Positions 16,006-24,603 of a DNA stretch of 64,000 nt are shown here, one piece after another; position 1 is the stretch's first letter, and the number at the start of each line of letters is the position of its first letter. The notes under the pieces were generated by a model. It was given only the letters and a program-made list of their open reading frames with translations. It had not been told where the DNA came from and ran no database searches. The stretch comes from Parabacteroides sp. PF5-6. GTDB taxonomy: Bacteria; Bacteroidota; Bacteroidia; Bacteroidales; Tannerellaceae. The stretch lies in NCBI RefSeq assembly GCF_029504695.1, contig NZ_JAQFIN010000003.1, forward strand, positions 1 to 64,000. Reading direction: 5' to 3'. A program made the translations under genes and the position numbers.

Positions 16006-18168
16006 ATGATCATGAAAAGAGCAAACCTATTCCTTTTAATCGCATTAATCTGTGTGTCCGGAAGCTTATACGCCCAAAACCGGACGGTAATTAAGGTCGC
16101 AACCGACAATGTCAACCTGATCTATCAGGTAGGAGAGAACGGACGCCTGTATCAGAGCTACCTGGGGCAGAAACTCCGGTATGATGCCGATATCGCTAAC
16201 CTTCCGTTGGGCAAAGAAGCCTACCTGACGCATGGGATGGAGGATTATTTCGAACCGGCGATCCGCGTATTGCATAACGATGGCAACCCTTCTTTATTGT
16301 TGAAGTATGTTTCGCATACACAAGACGCAACAAAACCCAATGTTACGGAGACGGTCATCACCCTGAAAGATGATAAGTATCCGGTGACCGTCAAACTTTT
16401 CTTTACGGCTTTCGCCAAAGAGAATATCATCAAGCAACATACCGAGATCAGCCACCAGGAAAAGAAACCGGTTACCCTTTACAATTATGCTTCTTCGCTT
16501 TTGCATCTGAATGCAGGAAAGTATTTCCTGACCGACTTCACGGGCGAATGGGCGCATGAGGTGAATATGGCGGAACATGAATTGGATTTCGGCAAACGTA
16601 TGGTCGATACCAAACTGGGCAGCCGGGCCAATATGCAGGCATCGCCTTTCTTTATGGTTGCCTTGAACGATAAGGCGCAGGAAAATGCAGGCGATGTACT
16701 GCTCGGAACGATTAACTGGACGGGTAACTTCCGCTTTACCTTTGAAGTGGATCAGTTAAACCAATTGCGCATCCATTCGGGTATAAACCCTTACGGCTCT
16801 GAATATTCACTGCAGCCGAACGAAGTATTTCTTACCCCCGAATTTGTATTTACCTACAGCACCGAAGGAACCGGGAAGGCCAGTCGCGACTTTCATCGCT
16901 GGGCGCTTGCCTATCAATTGAAAGACGGCGACAAACCGCGCATGACCCTGTTGAACAACTGGGAAGCTACCTACTTTGATTTCGATGAAGAGAAACTGAT
17001 CGGCATCATGGACGAAGCCGTAAACCTGGGAGTGGATATGTTCCTCTTGGACGACGGATGGTTTGCCAATAAATACCCCCGAAGCAGCGACCGTCAGGGA
17101 TTGGGCGACTGGCAGGAGACAGTCGGTAAGTTACCTAATGGTTTAGGTCGGTTGGTGAAAGAAGCTACAGCTAAGGGAATTAAGTTCGGCGTCTGGATCG
17201 AACCCGAAATGGTCAATCCCAAGAGTGAACTCTACGAGAACCATAAAGACTGGGTCATCCATTTGCCGAATCGCGATGAGTATTACTTCCGCAACCAGAT
17301 GGTGTTAGACCTGAGCAACCCCAAGGTGCAAGACTATGTCTTTGGCGTGGTCGACGATCTGATGACCAAGTATCCGGGCATCGCTTATTTCAAATGGGAC
17401 TGCAATAGCCCGATCACAAATATCTATTCTCCTTACCTGAAAGACAAACAGTCGCATCTGTATATCGAACATGTACGCGGATTGTACAATGTGTTGGAAA
17501 GAGTGAAAGCCAAATACCCCGATCTGCCGATGATGTTGTGCTCCGGTGGTGGCGGACGCTCCGATTATAAAGCGTTGGAATATTTCACCGAGTTCTGGCC
17601 CAGCGATAATACCGATGGCGTGGAGCGTATCTTTATCCAGTGGGGATACAGCCATTTCTTCCCTTCGAAAGCCATGGCGGCGCATGTGACTTCCTGGGGC
17701 AAGCAGCCGGTGAAGTTCCGTACCGATGTGGCATCGATGTGCAAGCTTGGTTTCGATATCCGCATCCATGAGATGACGGAACCGGAACAACAATACTGCA
17801 AAGGCGTGGTAAAGAACTTCAAGCGCCTGCAACCGGTGATTCTCGAGGGCGATCTGTACCGTCTGGTCTCTCCTTACCAAACCGATCATGCTTCGCAGAT
17901 GTACGTCAGTGAAGCAAAAGATAAAGCGGTTCTCTATGCTTTTGATATTCATCCGCGCTATTCGGAGATCACACAGCCTGTGCGTTTGCAGGGTCTCGAT
18001 CCGGAGGCACAGTACACGATCGAAGAGATCAACCTGATCCCGGGCACGCGCCCCATGCGCTTCAGTGGTAAAACCTATTCGGGCGATTACCTGATGAAAG
18101 TCGGCCTGCCTCTATTGTCGAGCCGCCACCTGACCAGTCATGTGTTCGAAATCAACAAGGTAAAGTAA
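16006..18168 (+). CDS. Alpha-galactosidase, GH36
   Basis: A 720-residue secreted glycoside hydrolase that removes terminal alpha-galactose from plant oligosaccharides. An N-terminal signal peptide ends near LYAQ; the true start may be the second Met at 16012. The N-terminal beta-sandwich (to ~residue 310) is followed by the TIM barrel with LLDDGWF, GVWIEPEMVNP, nucleophile Asp in YFKWDCN near residue 466, and CSGGGGRSDYKALEYF with the acid/base Asp in WPSDNTDGVER near 536. A strong terminator follows. No SusCD pair is near, so it stands alone. Confidence 0.95.
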   Translation: MIMKRANLFLLIALICVSGSLYAQNRTVIKVATDNVNLIYQVGENGRLYQSYLGQKLRYDADIANLPLGKEAYLTHGMEDYFEPAIRVLHNDGNPSLLLKYVSHTQDATKPNVTETVITLKDDKYPVTVKLFFTAFAKENIIKQHTEISHQEKKPVTLYNYASSLLHLNAGKYFLTDFTGEWAHEVNMAEHELDFGKRMVDTKLGSRANMQASPFFMVALNDKAQENAGDVLLGTINWTGNFRFTFEVDQLNQLRIHSGINPYGSEYSLQPNEVFLTPEFVFTYSTEGTGKASRDFHRWALAYQLKDGDKPRMTLLNNWEATYFDFDEEKLIGIMDEAVNLGVDMFLLDDGWFANKYPRSSDRQGLGDWQETVGKLPNGLGRLVKEATAKGIKFGVWIEPEMVNPKSELYENHKDWVIHLPNRDEYYFRNQMVLDLSNPKVQDYVFGVVDDLMTKYPGIAYFKWDCNSPITNIYSPYLKDKQSHLYIEHVRGLYNVLERVKAKYPDLPMMLCSGGGGRSDYKALEYFTEFWPSDNTDGVERIFIQWGYSHFFPSKAMAAHVTSWGKQPVKFRTDVASMCKLGFDIRIHEMTEPEQQYCKGVVKNFKRLQPVILEGDLYRLVSPYQTDHASQMYVSEAKDKAVLYAFDIHPRYSEITQPVRLQGLDPEAQYTIEEINLIPGTRPMRFSGKTYSGDYLMKVGLPLLSSRHLTSHVFEINKVK

Positions 18169-18198
18169 AACGCTGAGAATTAAGCGGCCAACAAAAGG

Positions 18199-18234
18199 GC
18201 AGGAGAGAAGCTTGGGTTTCTCTCCTGCTTTTTT
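18199..18234 (+). terminator. Terminator after alpha-galactosidase
   Basis: GCAGGAGAGAA pairs with TTCTCTCCTGC around an 8-nt loop, followed by eight T residues. Confidence 0.88.
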
Positions 18235-18240
18235 TTGCGG

Positions 18241-18480
18241 CATACCGAAGGCATTTCCGCGCTACCGGGGACTTTTTCCGATAAGGCGGAGCCGCATTTT
18301 TATTAAGAGGTACCTCAAAAATAATTTAGAGGTACCTCATAATCTGTTTTGAGGTACCTCATAATTTGCTAAGAGGTACGTCAAAAATATTTTAGAGGTA
18401 CGTCATACTGATTTTGTACCTGCCTGTTGCCGGAAAATCAAGGCTTGTTTCTGAAAAATCAAGGATTGTTACCGGTTTTT
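18241..18480. repeat. 22-bp array B with related flanks, upstream of dnaB
   Basis: Five copies of the palindrome GAGGTACCTC, two of them in the form GAGGTACGTC, start at 18307, 18329, 18351, 18373 and 18395: exactly 22 bp apart, with A/T-rich 12-bp spacers. The flanks continue the rhythm at 21-22 bp: GCGCTACCGGGG before, and AAAATCAAGG twice, 21 bp apart (18434 and 18455), after. The dnaB -7 box is ~155 bp downstream of the last palindrome. The array at 45029-45126 has the same core and flanks. Confidence 0.85.
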
Positions 18481-18558
18481 TCTTTCCGGTGTTCATAACT
18501 TAAATGCAAGTGTTCATAGAAAAAGCGTTTCGATCGGAAGCGAATGGAATAAATGTTG

Positions 18559-18566
18559 TAATTTTG
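18559..18566 (+). promoter_or_regulatory. -7 box of dnaB
   Basis: TAATTTTG matches TANNTTTG and lies 20 bp before the ATG at 18587. Its position over a GTG (18566) rules that GTG out as the start codon. No clear -33 is seen. Confidence 0.5.
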
Positions 18567-18586
18567 TGTTCGATAAAAAAGAAAGC

Positions 18587-20101
18587 ATGGCGGAAAGAGC
18601 AAAAAACACCGGTAGAAGTAAGCAAAAGACAGTGATCGTCCCGGATATGGGGCGTTTGCAACCCCAGGCCCCTGAATTGGAAGAGGCCGTTTTGGGTGCG
18701 TTAATGTTGGAAAAAGATGCGTATTCGATCGTCAGTGAATTGCTTAAGCCGGAATGTTTTTACCTCAAATCGCATGAACTGATCTATGCCGCCATTGTCG
18801 ATCTGGCGGTCAGCCAGCGGCCGGTGGATATGCTGACGGTGACCGAGCAGTTGAAGCGCCGGGGCGATCTGGAGCAGGTCGGTGGCGCGTTTTATATCTC
18901 TCAGTTGACCAGTAAGGTAGCCAGTACGGCGCATATTGAATATCATGCCCGTATCATTGCCCAGAAGTACCTTGCCCGGGAGCTGATCGCTTTCTCGAGC
19001 CAGGTGCAGAACCAGGCTTTTGATGATACGGTCGATGTAGACGACCTGATGCAGGAAGCGGAAGGCAAGCTTTTCGAAATCTCCCAGCGGAATGTGAAGA
19101 AAGATGTGACACAGATCAATCCGGTTATCGGCGAAGCCCTGGAGATGTTGCAGAAAGCGTACAACCAGAAAGAAGGGCTGAGTGGTGTACGTACCGGTTT
19201 TGAAGGGTTAGACAAGATTACTTCGGGTTGGCAAAAGTCCGACCTGATTATCATTGCCGCCCGTCCGGCGATGGGAAAGACGGCTTTTGTGCTTTCCATG
19301 GCTAAGAATATGGCGGTACAGTTTAATACGCCGGTTGCCCTTTTCTCGCTTGAGATGAGTAATGTGCAGTTGGTCAACCGTTTGATTGTAAACGTCTGTG
19401 AGCTTCCCGGTGAGAAGATCAAGAGCGGACGTTTGGAGGAACATGAATGGCAGCAACTGGACTTTAAGCTAAAAGAGCTATATGATGCCCCGATCTATGT
19501 GGACGATACCCCAAGTCTGTCGGTTTTCGAGTTGAGAACCAAGGCGCGTCGGTTGGTTCGTGAGCACGGTATCTCATGTATAATCATCGACTACCTGCAA
19601 TTAATGAATGCCAGTGGCATGAACTTCGGCAGTCGCGAGCAGGAAGTGAGTATGATCTCCCGATCGCTCAAAGGGCTGGCAAAGGAGCTGAATATCCCGA
19701 TTATTGCGCTGTCCCAGTTGAACCGTGGGGTGGAAAACCGTCAGGGGAATGAGGGGAAACGCCCGCAGTTGGCCGACCTGCGTGAGTCGGGCGCCATCGA
19801 GCAGGATGCCGATATGGTGTGTTTTATCCATCGCCCGGAATATTATAAGATACTGGAAGATGAACGGGGCAATTCATTGAAAGGAATCGCCGAGATCATC
19901 ATCGCCAAGCACCGTAACGGGGCGACCGGTGATGTGCGCCTGAAGTTCCGCAACGAATACGCCAAGTTTACCAATGTCGATGAGGATGTTTCTTTTATGG
20001 AATACTCTTCTTCGATGAATACCATGGGCGCCCCGCCGCCTATCTCTCCGGCGGAGTCTGATTTCCTGCAGCCGGCAAGGTCGAATGAGATGCCGTTTTA
20101 A
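18587..20101 (+). CDS. dnaB: Replicative DNA helicase
   Basis: DnaB is the hexameric helicase that unwinds DNA at the replication fork. The start MAERAKN at 18587 gives 504 residues. The N-terminal primase-contact domain is LEEAVLGALMLEKDAY; the RecA-like domain has Walker A AARPAMGKTAF (near residue 230), Walker B CIIIDYLQLM, and the DnaB signature LNRGVENR with DLRESGAIEQDADMV. No intein is present. The EamA transporter follows after 12 bp, apparently co-transcribed. Confidence 0.96.
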   Translation: MAERAKNTGRSKQKTVIVPDMGRLQPQAPELEEAVLGALMLEKDAYSIVSELLKPECFYLKSHELIYAAIVDLAVSQRPVDMLTVTEQLKRRGDLEQVGGAFYISQLTSKVASTAHIEYHARIIAQKYLARELIAFSSQVQNQAFDDTVDVDDLMQEAEGKLFEISQRNVKKDVTQINPVIGEALEMLQKAYNQKEGLSGVRTGFEGLDKITSGWQKSDLIIIAARPAMGKTAFVLSMAKNMAVQFNTPVALFSLEMSNVQLVNRLIVNVCELPGEKIKSGRLEEHEWQQLDFKLKELYDAPIYVDDTPSLSVFELRTKARRLVREHGISCIIIDYLQLMNASGMNFGSREQEVSMISRSLKGLAKELNIPIIALSQLNRGVENRQGNEGKRPQLADLRESGAIEQDADMVCFIHRPEYYKILEDERGNSLKGIAEIIIAKHRNGATGDVRLKFRNEYAKFTNVDEDVSFMEYSSSMNTMGAPPPISPAESDFLQPARSNEMPF

Positions 20102-20113
20102 TACGATAAAGTG

Positions 20114-21055
20114 ATGTACGGAAATTATCTCGGCGAGATTATCTCCCTGTTCGTCGCTGTTTCGTGGACGATCACCGCTATTTGTTTTGAATTTGCCGGG
20201 AAACGGGTAGGGACACTGTCGTTGAATATCATCCGTTTGTCGTTGGCGATCGGTATGCTCGGACTGACGCTACTCTACTTCACCGGTTCGTTCTTTCCGG
20301 TGAATGCCGGAAGGGAAGCCTGGTTCTGGTTGGCGGTTTCGGGTTTTATCGGCTATGTGTTAGGCGATTACTGTTTGTTTACCTCCTATATTATCATCGG
20401 TTCCCGTTTCGGACAGCTCTTTATGACACTGGCACCGCCGTCGGCTGCCGTTGCCGGTTACTTTATCTTGGGCGAGACCTTGCCGGTCAATGCCTGGCTG
20501 GGTATGTTTGTGACGATGTCGGGCATAGGGCTTTCTATATTCGGCAAGAGAGAGCCTTCTTCGCGGCGCATCAACCTGAAGCTTCCCCTCAAAGGGGTAT
20601 TGTTGGGGATAGGAGCCGGAATGGGACAGGGGATAGGCCTTGTATTCAGTAAGTTGGGGATGAATTACTATATGCAACATGTCGATCTGCAGGATACGGT
20701 AGCCGTCAATCTGGTACCTTTTGCCTCGACACAGATCCGGGCCGTTGTCGGTTTGATCGGATTTCTTTCGGTTATGTGCTGGACCCGCCAGGGAAAAGCC
20801 CTGATCCATTCACTTAAAGACCGGAAAGCAATGGCTTCGGCTACGGGAGGAACGTTCTTCGGACCTTTCATTGGGGTTTCACTTTCGCTTATGGCGGTGC
20901 AGTACACCGAGGCGGGCATTGCTTCCACACTGATGGCGCTGACGCCGATTCTCATCCTGGCGCCTTCCTACTTCTTCTTTAAACAAAAGATTACGCTACG
21001 CGAGGTAATAGGTGCTGTTATCAGCGTGTTAGGCGTTTCTCTCTTCTTTATTTAA
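20114..21055 (+). CDS. EamA/DMT-family transporter
   Basis: An integral membrane protein of 313 residues with about ten hydrophobic helices in two halves (EamA repeats, e.g. ISLFVAVSWTITAICFEF and GVLLGIGAGMGQGIGLVFSKLG). The drug/metabolite transporter superfamily exports small metabolites; the substrate cannot be read. The ATG at 20114 is preferred to the GTG just before it. The stop overlaps the convergent T9SS plug gene by 4 bp. Confidence 0.88.
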   Translation: MYGNYLGEIISLFVAVSWTITAICFEFAGKRVGTLSLNIIRLSLAIGMLGLTLLYFTGSFFPVNAGREAWFWLAVSGFIGYVLGDYCLFTSYIIIGSRFGQLFMTLAPPSAAVAGYFILGETLPVNAWLGMFVTMSGIGLSIFGKREPSSRRINLKLPLKGVLLGIGAGMGQGIGLVFSKLGMNYYMQHVDLQDTVAVNLVPFASTQIRAVVGLIGFLSVMCWTRQGKALIHSLKDRKAMASATGGTFFGPFIGVSLSLMAVQYTEAGIASTLMALTPILILAPSYFFFKQKITLREVIGAVISVLGVSLFFI

Positions 21056-22341
21056 AATGAGCCGCTGATCTGATTGACTCCAATCAGGCGGTCGTATCTT
21101 TCTCCCATCGGACGGTAATAAATATGGATGGCGTATTCGTTTTCCGTCAGTGCATAGTTTCCTTCAAATAAAGCGGTCGTTCCTTTTTTCTCTCCATTGG
21201 GAACAAACAGGTATTGATAATTATAATGTCCCTGTTTCAGGAGAAGAACTTTCTCGAAGAGATTGCTTTTCGGGTTATAGTTGATCCGGCTTTTCTCATC
21301 CAACACATTATGAAAGAGATCGCCCAGGATATAAATCTTTCCATCGAGTAAAGGCGGGATATCCAAGGCAAAATGCACGACAAAGTAATCCGCTTCGGTG
21401 TCCGGGTAATTGCAACTGCGGCAGTTGATCAGGTAACGCCCGTTCTGATCCTGATCGTATTGGTAAGCACTCCGGCTGCGCGGGGCATCGGCATACAAGG
21501 TAGCGTGATAATACGGATTGTGGAAAGAGAGCTCTTCGATATGCATTCCGTTATATGAAGTAGAAAGAAACTCAAAGCGCCGATACTCGTTGCCCGCTTC
21601 AAATATAAGCTCCCGCAGGTTCGCATATTCAATCCGGTTGCCACCGATGGTCGAAGGCATGATGCCGGATACGGCATTATCGCGCCGGTTATTTTGATAA
21701 ACCCATATCTTCAGATCGGTTTGCGGGTGGTTGATGGTGAAGCGGGAGGTGTTGAGGCTGAAATTGATCTGTTGGTGCGACCGGTTGGTGTCGATCAATG
21801 TGTTCGTCGTCAGATTAGCCATAATCGGAAGTTCCTGCTCTTCCACAACGTAGAAACAGGCGGTTAAGACTGTTTCATCCGGTTGATCTTCGCGGTAAAT
21901 GCGCACCGCATAGTTGCCCGATACTTTAAACTGGATATCGGCATTGGGCAGTTCCAGGTAATAATTGGTATACGACACCGTCGTCCCCATCCCGGGAGCA
22001 TATTCCTCGATCGGTAATCCCTGAAAGCCGTTGATATATTCCATCGGGATAAGGCTGGATGGCTTCCAGTCGGCATCACAGTGCACGATCGAGTAGGCAT
22101 ACCGTTGATGTCCTTCTTCAAGCACATCAAAGCAAATCCCGATCGCCTGTTCTCCATTCAATGTAATATAAGGGCTCGACAGACTCTCTCCCGCAACCCC
22201 CACCTGAAGCGATTTCACCATCTTATCATACACATCCGTCTGATAAATCTCTTGCGCGGAAAGAGAAAAAACAGATAAAACAAAAAGAAACAAAGCGAGA
22301 TATCGTATCCCTATGTATGTAAATGGAGAAGTCTTTTTCAT
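21052..22341 (-). CDS. Type IX secretion system plug-domain protein (DUF5103)
   Basis: The 429-residue exported protein has a signal peptide (LFLFVLSVFSLSAQ) and the features of the family once called DUF5103: SIVHCDADWKPSSLIPMEYINGF, YYLELPNADIQFKVSGNY, and the central CRSCNYPDTEADYFVVHFAL region. Related plug proteins close the SprA channel of the type IX system, through which CTD proteins cross the outer membrane. The start codon overlaps the stop of the upstream toxin gene (ATGA), so it is translationally coupled to it. No other T9SS gene is in the window. Confidence 0.85.
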   Translation of the reverse strand: MKKTSPFTYIGIRYLALFLFVLSVFSLSAQEIYQTDVYDKMVKSLQVGVAGESLSSPYITLNGEQAIGICFDVLEEGHQRYAYSIVHCDADWKPSSLIPMEYINGFQGLPIEEYAPGMGTTVSYTNYYLELPNADIQFKVSGNYAVRIYREDQPDETVLTACFYVVEEQELPIMANLTTNTLIDTNRSHQQINFSLNTSRFTINHPQTDLKIWVYQNNRRDNAVSGIMPSTIGGNRIEYANLRELIFEAGNEYRRFEFLSTSYNGMHIEELSFHNPYYHATLYADAPRSRSAYQYDQDQNGRYLINCRSCNYPDTEADYFVVHFALDIPPLLDGKIYILGDLFHNVLDEKSRINYNPKSNLFEKVLLLKQGHYNYQYLFVPNGEKKGTTALFEGNYALTENEYAIHIYYRPMGERYDRLIGVNQISGSF

Positions 22342-22667
22342 AATAAATGTGCTATCATGTGATTGTTGCTTATATAACGCACCAAGTAAATTAATTCGCC
22401 TTTATCTTCGTAGATATTAAAGAACACATACCATTGTGTCTGCCTGTTCTTCCGAAAAATGGAATAATACATGTCTTTTCCGTAGCGATCGAAAAATGGA
22501 GATGCATATCGTCTTTGTTTTCGTGGAAGAGTAGTCTTAATTGCTTCAAACAATTCTTCTACATACCTTTCGGATGTTTCCAGATAACTGAAATAATCCT
22601 TTTCATAGAGTATTTGCGACAACTCGTTAAGGTATAGCCGAACTTCGGGCAAGACTAATACCCTCAT
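22338..22667 (-). CDS. RelE/ParE-like toxin
   Basis: A 109-residue protein of the RelE/ParE toxin type: the helix-rich start LNELSQILYEKDYFSYLETSERYVEEL is followed by a basic KTTLPRKQRRY and strands DMYYSIFRKNRQTQWYVFFNIYEDKGELIYLVRYISN. RelE toxins cleave ribosome-bound mRNA and ParE toxins target gyrase; which applies here is not known. It sits after a Phd-like antitoxin gene (4-bp overlap) and before the plug gene (4-bp overlap). Confidence 0.75.
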   Translation of the reverse strand: MRVLVLPEVRLYLNELSQILYEKDYFSYLETSERYVEELFEAIKTTLPRKQRRYASPFFDRYGKDMYYSIFRKNRQTQWYVFFNIYEDKGELIYLVRYISNNHMIAHLL

Positions 22668-22891
22668 TTTTTGCCTCTTTCAAACATTGTCCGTAAATCA
22701 TCTTTCACTCCTACAAGCAACTCATCCATTGTTATAGCCCGTGCGAGATCGGCATCTGGAATAAGGCGCTGTTCAGCATGCAATACAAACGTTTCATATC
22801 TCCCACGCTGGATCACTACTGTTTCATCCTTAGCTAAATCCAAATATTTTTTCATGTTATTGCGTAATTCCGCCGAACTAATAACTATCAT
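22664..22891 (-). CDS. Phd/YefM-like antitoxin
   Basis: The 75-residue protein has the Phd-type N-terminus MIVISSAELRNNMKKYLDLA and a strand ETVVIQRGRYETFVL, with a C-terminal tail (ITMDELLVGVKDDLRTMF) that would wrap the toxin. Its stop overlaps the toxin start by 4 bp. Such antitoxins also repress their own promoter. Confidence 0.78.
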   Translation of the reverse strand: MIVISSAELRNNMKKYLDLAKDETVVIQRGRYETFVLHAEQRLIPDADLARAITMDELLVGVKDDLRTMFERGKK

Positions 22892-23095
22892 ATCACTTAA
22901 AATTGGTGTTAACTAAAATTAGTTCAATACAAATGTAGTGTTTTTATATAAAACAGAATTAATCTGTGTGAGGTTTTCTTCCTCTTTTCACCTACACCAA
23001 GCAGAAGAAATCCGGAGAAACGGTCACACAGGAATATTATGGAATTATTTCTTTATTTATTTAGAAACTTATGTCGTTAAGCATGAAAAATTATG

Positions 23096-23208
23096 TACTT
23101 TTGCGGCAAATTAGAAAATAACAACGCCTGAAGAAGCCAAAGCAGACGCCAAAAGGTTTGGAGGATGTCGGTACGCCAGGCGAATAATTAAACAATGTTT
23201 GTTGTATC
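23096..23208 (+). promoter_or_regulatory. nqrA -7 box and structured 5' leader
   Basis: TACTTTTG (23096-23103) fits the -7 consensus. The ~100-nt leader that follows contains CGCCTG (23126-23131) that can pair with CAGGCG (about 23176-23181), closing a stem near the start codon. No known riboswitch is recognised. Upstream (22892-23095) no gene is seen. Confidence 0.4.
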
Positions 23209-24582
23209 ATGGCAAATGTGATTAAGATTAAAAGAGGTTTAGACATTAATCTCAAAGGCAAAGCCTCGGAGGTACTGTTGGCCGGGAAGCCAAGCGCGAC
23301 GTACGCGATCGTTCCCGACTCATATAACGGTATTTATCCCAAGGTTATTGTCAAAGCGGGAGAGAAGGTCAAAGCCGGTTCTGTCCTTATGGTGGATAAG
23401 AACCGTCCGGAAATCAAGTTTGTTTCGCCCGTCAGTGGTGAAGTGCTTGCCGTCAACCGTGGAGAGAAGCGTAAAGTGCTGAGCATTGTGGTCAAGGCCG
23501 ATACGCAGATCGAATACGAAGCGTTCGGTAAGAAAAACGTAGCTTCCCTGAAAGCGGAAGCGATCAAGGAAGCGCTCCTCGACGGGGGGCTCTGGCCGTT
23601 TATCCGGCAACGTCCGTACGATATCGTAGCCTCGCCTTCGGATACGCCGCGCGACATCTTTGTCTCGGCATTCTATTCGGCTCCGTTGGCACCCAGTTTC
23701 GAGTTTATCGTCGGTGGGCAGGAAGCGGATTTCCAGACCGGATTAGATGCGCTGGCCAAGCTGACCGCCGGAAAGGTGTATGTCGGTCTGCGTCCGGGTT
23801 CCTCGCTGAAGTTAAAAGGCGTTGAAGTCGTTGAATTCGAAGGACCTCACCCTGCTGCCAATGTAGGGGTGCAGATCAATCATATCCGCCCGATCAACAA
23901 AGACGAGAAAGTATGGGTGGTCAACCCGCAGGATGTTATTCTGATTGGCCGCCTGTTCAATAAAGGAATCGCTGACTTCAGCCGTCTGGTTGTGCTTACC
24001 GGTTCGGAACTGAAAGAAAGAGGATATGTGCGCGCCATTGCCGGTTGCTCCATCGCCAGCCTGTTGAAAGGCAAAGTGGAGGAAGAGACCTTCCTGAACG
24101 GCTTCCAGGGCTTGAAGCATATTCGTATCATCAGCGGAAACGTACTGACCGGAACGAAGGTGAGCCTCGACGACTATCTGTTGGCTTATGACAATCAGAT
24201 CACAGTGATTCCCGAAGGAGACGATGTACATGAGTTCCTGGGTTGGGGAATGCCCGGCTTGGAGAAATACAGTGTGAGCCGTACGTTCCTTACCTGGATG
24301 ATGGGCAAGAACAAAGCCTACGATATCGACGCCCGTATCCGGGGCGGCAAGCGTGCCATGATCATGTCGAACGAATACGATCAGGTATTCCCCATGGATA
24401 TCCTGCCCGAATACCTGTTGAAAGCGATTATTGCTTTCGATATCGATAAGATGGAAAACCTGGGTATCTATGAGGTAGCGCCCGAAGACTTTGCCCTGTG
24501 TGAGTTTGTGGATACCTCGAAGATCGAGATACAGAAGATCGTGCGCAACGGACTGGATCTGCTTTATAAAGAAATGAATTAA
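23209..24582 (+). CDS. nqrA: Na+-translocating NADH:quinone reductase subunit A
   Basis: NqrA is a soluble cytoplasmic subunit that carries no flavin and docks to NqrB. The 457-residue length and the N-terminus KIKRGLDINLKGKAS with AEYxI-like VLAGKPSATYAIVPDSYNGIYPK fit the family, as do EFEGPHPAANVGVQINHIRPI and CEFVDTSKIEIQKIVRNGLDLLYKEMN at the end. It leads nqrABCDEF; nqrB follows after 21 bp. Confidence 0.95.
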   Translation: MANVIKIKRGLDINLKGKASEVLLAGKPSATYAIVPDSYNGIYPKVIVKAGEKVKAGSVLMVDKNRPEIKFVSPVSGEVLAVNRGEKRKVLSIVVKADTQIEYEAFGKKNVASLKAEAIKEALLDGGLWPFIRQRPYDIVASPSDTPRDIFVSAFYSAPLAPSFEFIVGGQEADFQTGLDALAKLTAGKVYVGLRPGSSLKLKGVEVVEFEGPHPAANVGVQINHIRPINKDEKVWVVNPQDVILIGRLFNKGIADFSRLVVLTGSELKERGYVRAIAGCSIASLLKGKVEEETFLNGFQGLKHIRIISGNVLTGTKVSLDDYLLAYDNQITVIPEGDDVHEFLGWGMPGLEKYSVSRTFLTWMMGKNKAYDIDARIRGGKRAMIMSNEYDQVFPMDILPEYLLKAIIAFDIDKMENLGIYEVAPEDFALCEFVDTSKIEIQKIVRNGLDLLYKEMN

Positions 24583-24603
24583 TAACATTAAAAACATAAT
24601 ACA

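Noticed and set aside
18566-18568. GTG at 18566 as dnaB start
   Set aside because: It overlaps the -7 box TAATTTTG; ATG at 18587 fits the family.
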